Assembly (NCBI GenBank): GCA_023213235.1
Contig: CP096137.1
Location: 3,164,908-3,228,907, forward strand
Direction: 5' to 3'
Source of the DNA: Elusimicrobiota bacterium
GTDB lineage: Bacteria; Elusimicrobiota; Elusimicrobia; UBA1565; UBA9628
DNA: 64,000 nt
Numbering within the stretch: position 1 is the stretch's first letter; each line of letters starts with the position of its first letter. A program made the translations under genes and the position numbers. The notes beneath the pieces are model-generated. The model worked only from the letters and a program-made list of their open reading frames with translations, did not search any database and was not told where the DNA came from. Shown one piece after another: positions 62,622-64,000 of this stretch.

Positions 62622-64000
62622 GAACCCCGTCCGCCGAGTCGGCGCACCGTCTGGGAGAGCTGGCCCTTTTGACGACCGCCTTCGTCCTGCCGCTGGCCTT
62701 CTACCTCCGCACCTACGACACGGTCGCGATCAAGTTCGCGATCATCCAGTGGAGCGCGCTCGCGCTGGGGCTTTCCTGGCTGTGGCAGGGCCTCGCCCAG
62801 GGACGCTTCTCGGCGCCCGCCGCGGCCTGGCCCGCGCTGCTGCCCGCCGCCGCCTACGGCGCCTGGATGCTCGCGCGCTTCGCCGGCGCTCCGCACAAGG
62901 TCGCGGCCCTGCCGGACTTCCTGACCCAGCTGACGATGCTCGCCGCCTACGTCGCGGCGTTCCTCGGCTTCGCCGGGGCTCGCTCGGCCTCGCGCTTCTG
63001 CTCGCTCGCCGTCGCCGCCGCGTGGATCGTCTCCGCGTACGCCCTGCTGCAGTGCGCGGGCGTCGACCCGTTCATCTGGAAGCGCGCCTTCGGCGACGGC
63101 CTGGTCGGCTCGCGCGCCTTCTCGACGCTCGGCAACCCGTATCTGTGCGGGGCCTTCCTCGCCGTCGCCGCGCCGCTGGCGCTGACGCTCGATTTGGACC
63201 CCGAAGCCCCGCGGCCCTTGAGAATGGCCGCGCTGATCCTCGTCCCCGTCGCCGGATTGGCCGCCCTGCTCACGGGCTCGCCGATGGGCGCGATCGTCTA
63301 CGCGCTGTCGTGCCTCGTCTACGCGGTCCTCGTGCCCGCCGCCCTGCGCACTCCCGCCGCGATGCGCACCGGGGCCGTGGCCCTGCTGACGGCGCTGTTC
63401 GTCGGCGGCGCCGCGCTCGTCCTCCAAGGCGGCAAGCGCGACTCGTGGGCCTACTCGCTCGAGTTCAAGCGGCTCACCGCCGCCGCCGAGCTCCGGATGG
63501 CGGCGGAACGCCCGCTCCTCGGCTTCGGCCCCGGCTCCTTCTCCGTGCACTACCCGCGCTACCGTCCCGAGGGCGTGATCCGCATGGAGGGCGGCCACAA
63601 CACGATGACGCAGTACCCCGAGCAGGCGCTGCTCGGAGTGGCCGTCGAGCTCGGGCTCGTCGGCGCGGCGCTGTGGCTGTGGCTCGCCGCCGCCGCGCTG
63701 TGGACGGCCCTGCGCGGCGCGGCCGCGCTGCGACGGGCCGGCGCGCACCAGGAGTCGGCGTACGCGGCCGGGCTGGCCGCCGCCGCGGCCGGCGGACTCG
63801 TCGCCGCCCAGGTCGGCTTCTCCGGCTACTTCCCCGCGCCCGGCTGGTTCGTCTGGGCCGCGGCGGGCCTGGCGGCCGGCCTGGCCCCTCTCGCGGCGCG
63901 CCGCGCCGCCGTCAGCGTGTACCCTCTTCCCGTCTCGGAGAGCGTGCGCCGCGCGCTGTACGCGCCGTCATTGCTCGCCTTCGCGGGACTGGCCTTCTTC
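62618..64000 (+). CDS. O-antigen ligase family membrane protein (3' end outside window)
   Basis: At least 461 residues, open at the window end. The GTG start overlaps the anti-sigma stop (GTGA). About ten membrane helices are visible, with the Wzy_C region AAERPLLGFGPGSFSVHYPRYRPEGV and GGHNTMTQYPEQALLGVAVELGLVGAALWL; GxGPGSF matches the WaaL/Wzy family. It lies in the same operon as the ECF sigma pair, so surface glycan ligation may be under that sigma factor. It is the third ligase-like protein in the window. Confidence 0.85.
   Translation, partial: MRTPSAESAHRLGELALLTTAFVLPLAFYLRTYDTVAIKFAIIQWSALALGLSWLWQGLAQGRFSAPAAAWPALLPAAAYGAWMLARFAGAPHKVAALPDFLTQLTMLAAYVAAFLGFAGARSASRFCSLAVAAAWIVSAYALLQCAGVDPFIWKRAFGDGLVGSRAFSTLGNPYLCGAFLAVAAPLALTLDLDPEAPRPLRMAALILVPVAGLAALLTGSPMGAIVYALSCLVYAVLVPAALRTPAAMRTGAVALLTALFVGGAALVLQGGKRDSWAYSLEFKRLTAAAELRMAAERPLLGFGPGSFSVHYPRYRPEGVIRMEGGHNTMTQYPEQALLGVAVELGLVGAALWLWLAAAALWTALRGAAALRRAGAHQESAYAAGLAAAAAGGLVAAQVGFSGYFPAPGWFVWAAAGLAAGLAPLAARRAAVSVYPLPVSESVRRALYAPSLLAFAGLAFF

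Noticed and set aside
1..64000. CRISPR arrays, tRNA or rRNA genes, complete insertion sequences
   Set aside because: No regularly spaced direct repeats, no recognisable tRNA or rRNA segments and no transposase were seen in a manual read; short RNAs could still be missed.

Overview
The window is about 70% GC, densely coding, and probably chromosomal DNA of an uncultured, high-GC, Gram-negative bacterium. The best guess is Elusimicrobiota. That rests on exported proteins whose signal peptide leads into a long Ala/Pro/Ser/Leu-rich segment, together with outer-membrane and O-antigen-type genes; no rRNA gene is present to confirm it. No tRNA, rRNA, CRISPR array, complete insertion sequence or prophage was seen. 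No gene-free stretch exceeds 300 bases; the longest gaps (about 100-155 bases) are described as sites.

Reading note: about two dozen genes are interrupted by an apparent single-base deletion, always in the same direction and nearly always in a run of four or more identical bases (mostly C or G). Protein similarity continues on both sides, so these look like consensus errors of a long-read assembly rather than real pseudogenes. Such genes are given below as one feature with the position of the break.

Layout. 1-4.7 kb: pheS (partial)-pheT, a coiled-coil protein, zapA and rarA. 4.7-7.5 kb: a membrane adenylate/guanylate cyclase and two exported proteins. 7.5-11.6 kb: a divergent pair, an exported EEP-family nuclease/phosphatase and an Aas-like acyltransferase/acyl-ACP synthetase, both with the low-complexity leader. 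12.6-24.6 kb: housekeeping genes (xseA/xseB, rimO, RluA-type synthase, HAD phosphatase, folD-like, tlyA) mixed with an HNH endonuclease, an EamA transporter, a secreted caspase-like protease and a response regulator. 24.7-42.4 kb: a large surface-polysaccharide region with a B12-radical SAM enzyme, glycosyltransferases, a nucleotidyltransferase, Wzy/WaaL-type ligases, a glycosyltransferase-flippase fusion, an initiating sugar-phosphate transferase and a DegT aminotransferase. 42.5-44.4 kb: an exported copper amine oxidase. 44.5-51.7 kb: a roughly 1,880-residue SprA/Sov-like outer-membrane protein, a duplicated CpaB-like lipoprotein and a DUF3047 protein. 51.7-58.9 kb: HEAT-like proteins, a REP-like palindrome, a methyltransferase, an esterase, a YgiQ-type radical SAM protein and a chimera of the acetate kinase N-terminus with a papain-like peptidase. 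59-64 kb: a MEDS sensor protein, an exported nucleotidyltransferase-domain protein, an ECF sigma/anti-sigma pair and a third O-antigen ligase (partial).

Two genome-wide habits stand out. First, about 17 first-of-operon genes have a -10 hexamer (TANNNT-like) ending only 6-8 bases before the start codon, which predicts leaderless mRNAs. Genes inside operons instead start in ATGA/GTGA/TTGA stop-start overlaps. Second, convergent neighbours repeatedly share a CTAG (or TTAG) in which both stop codons overlap.
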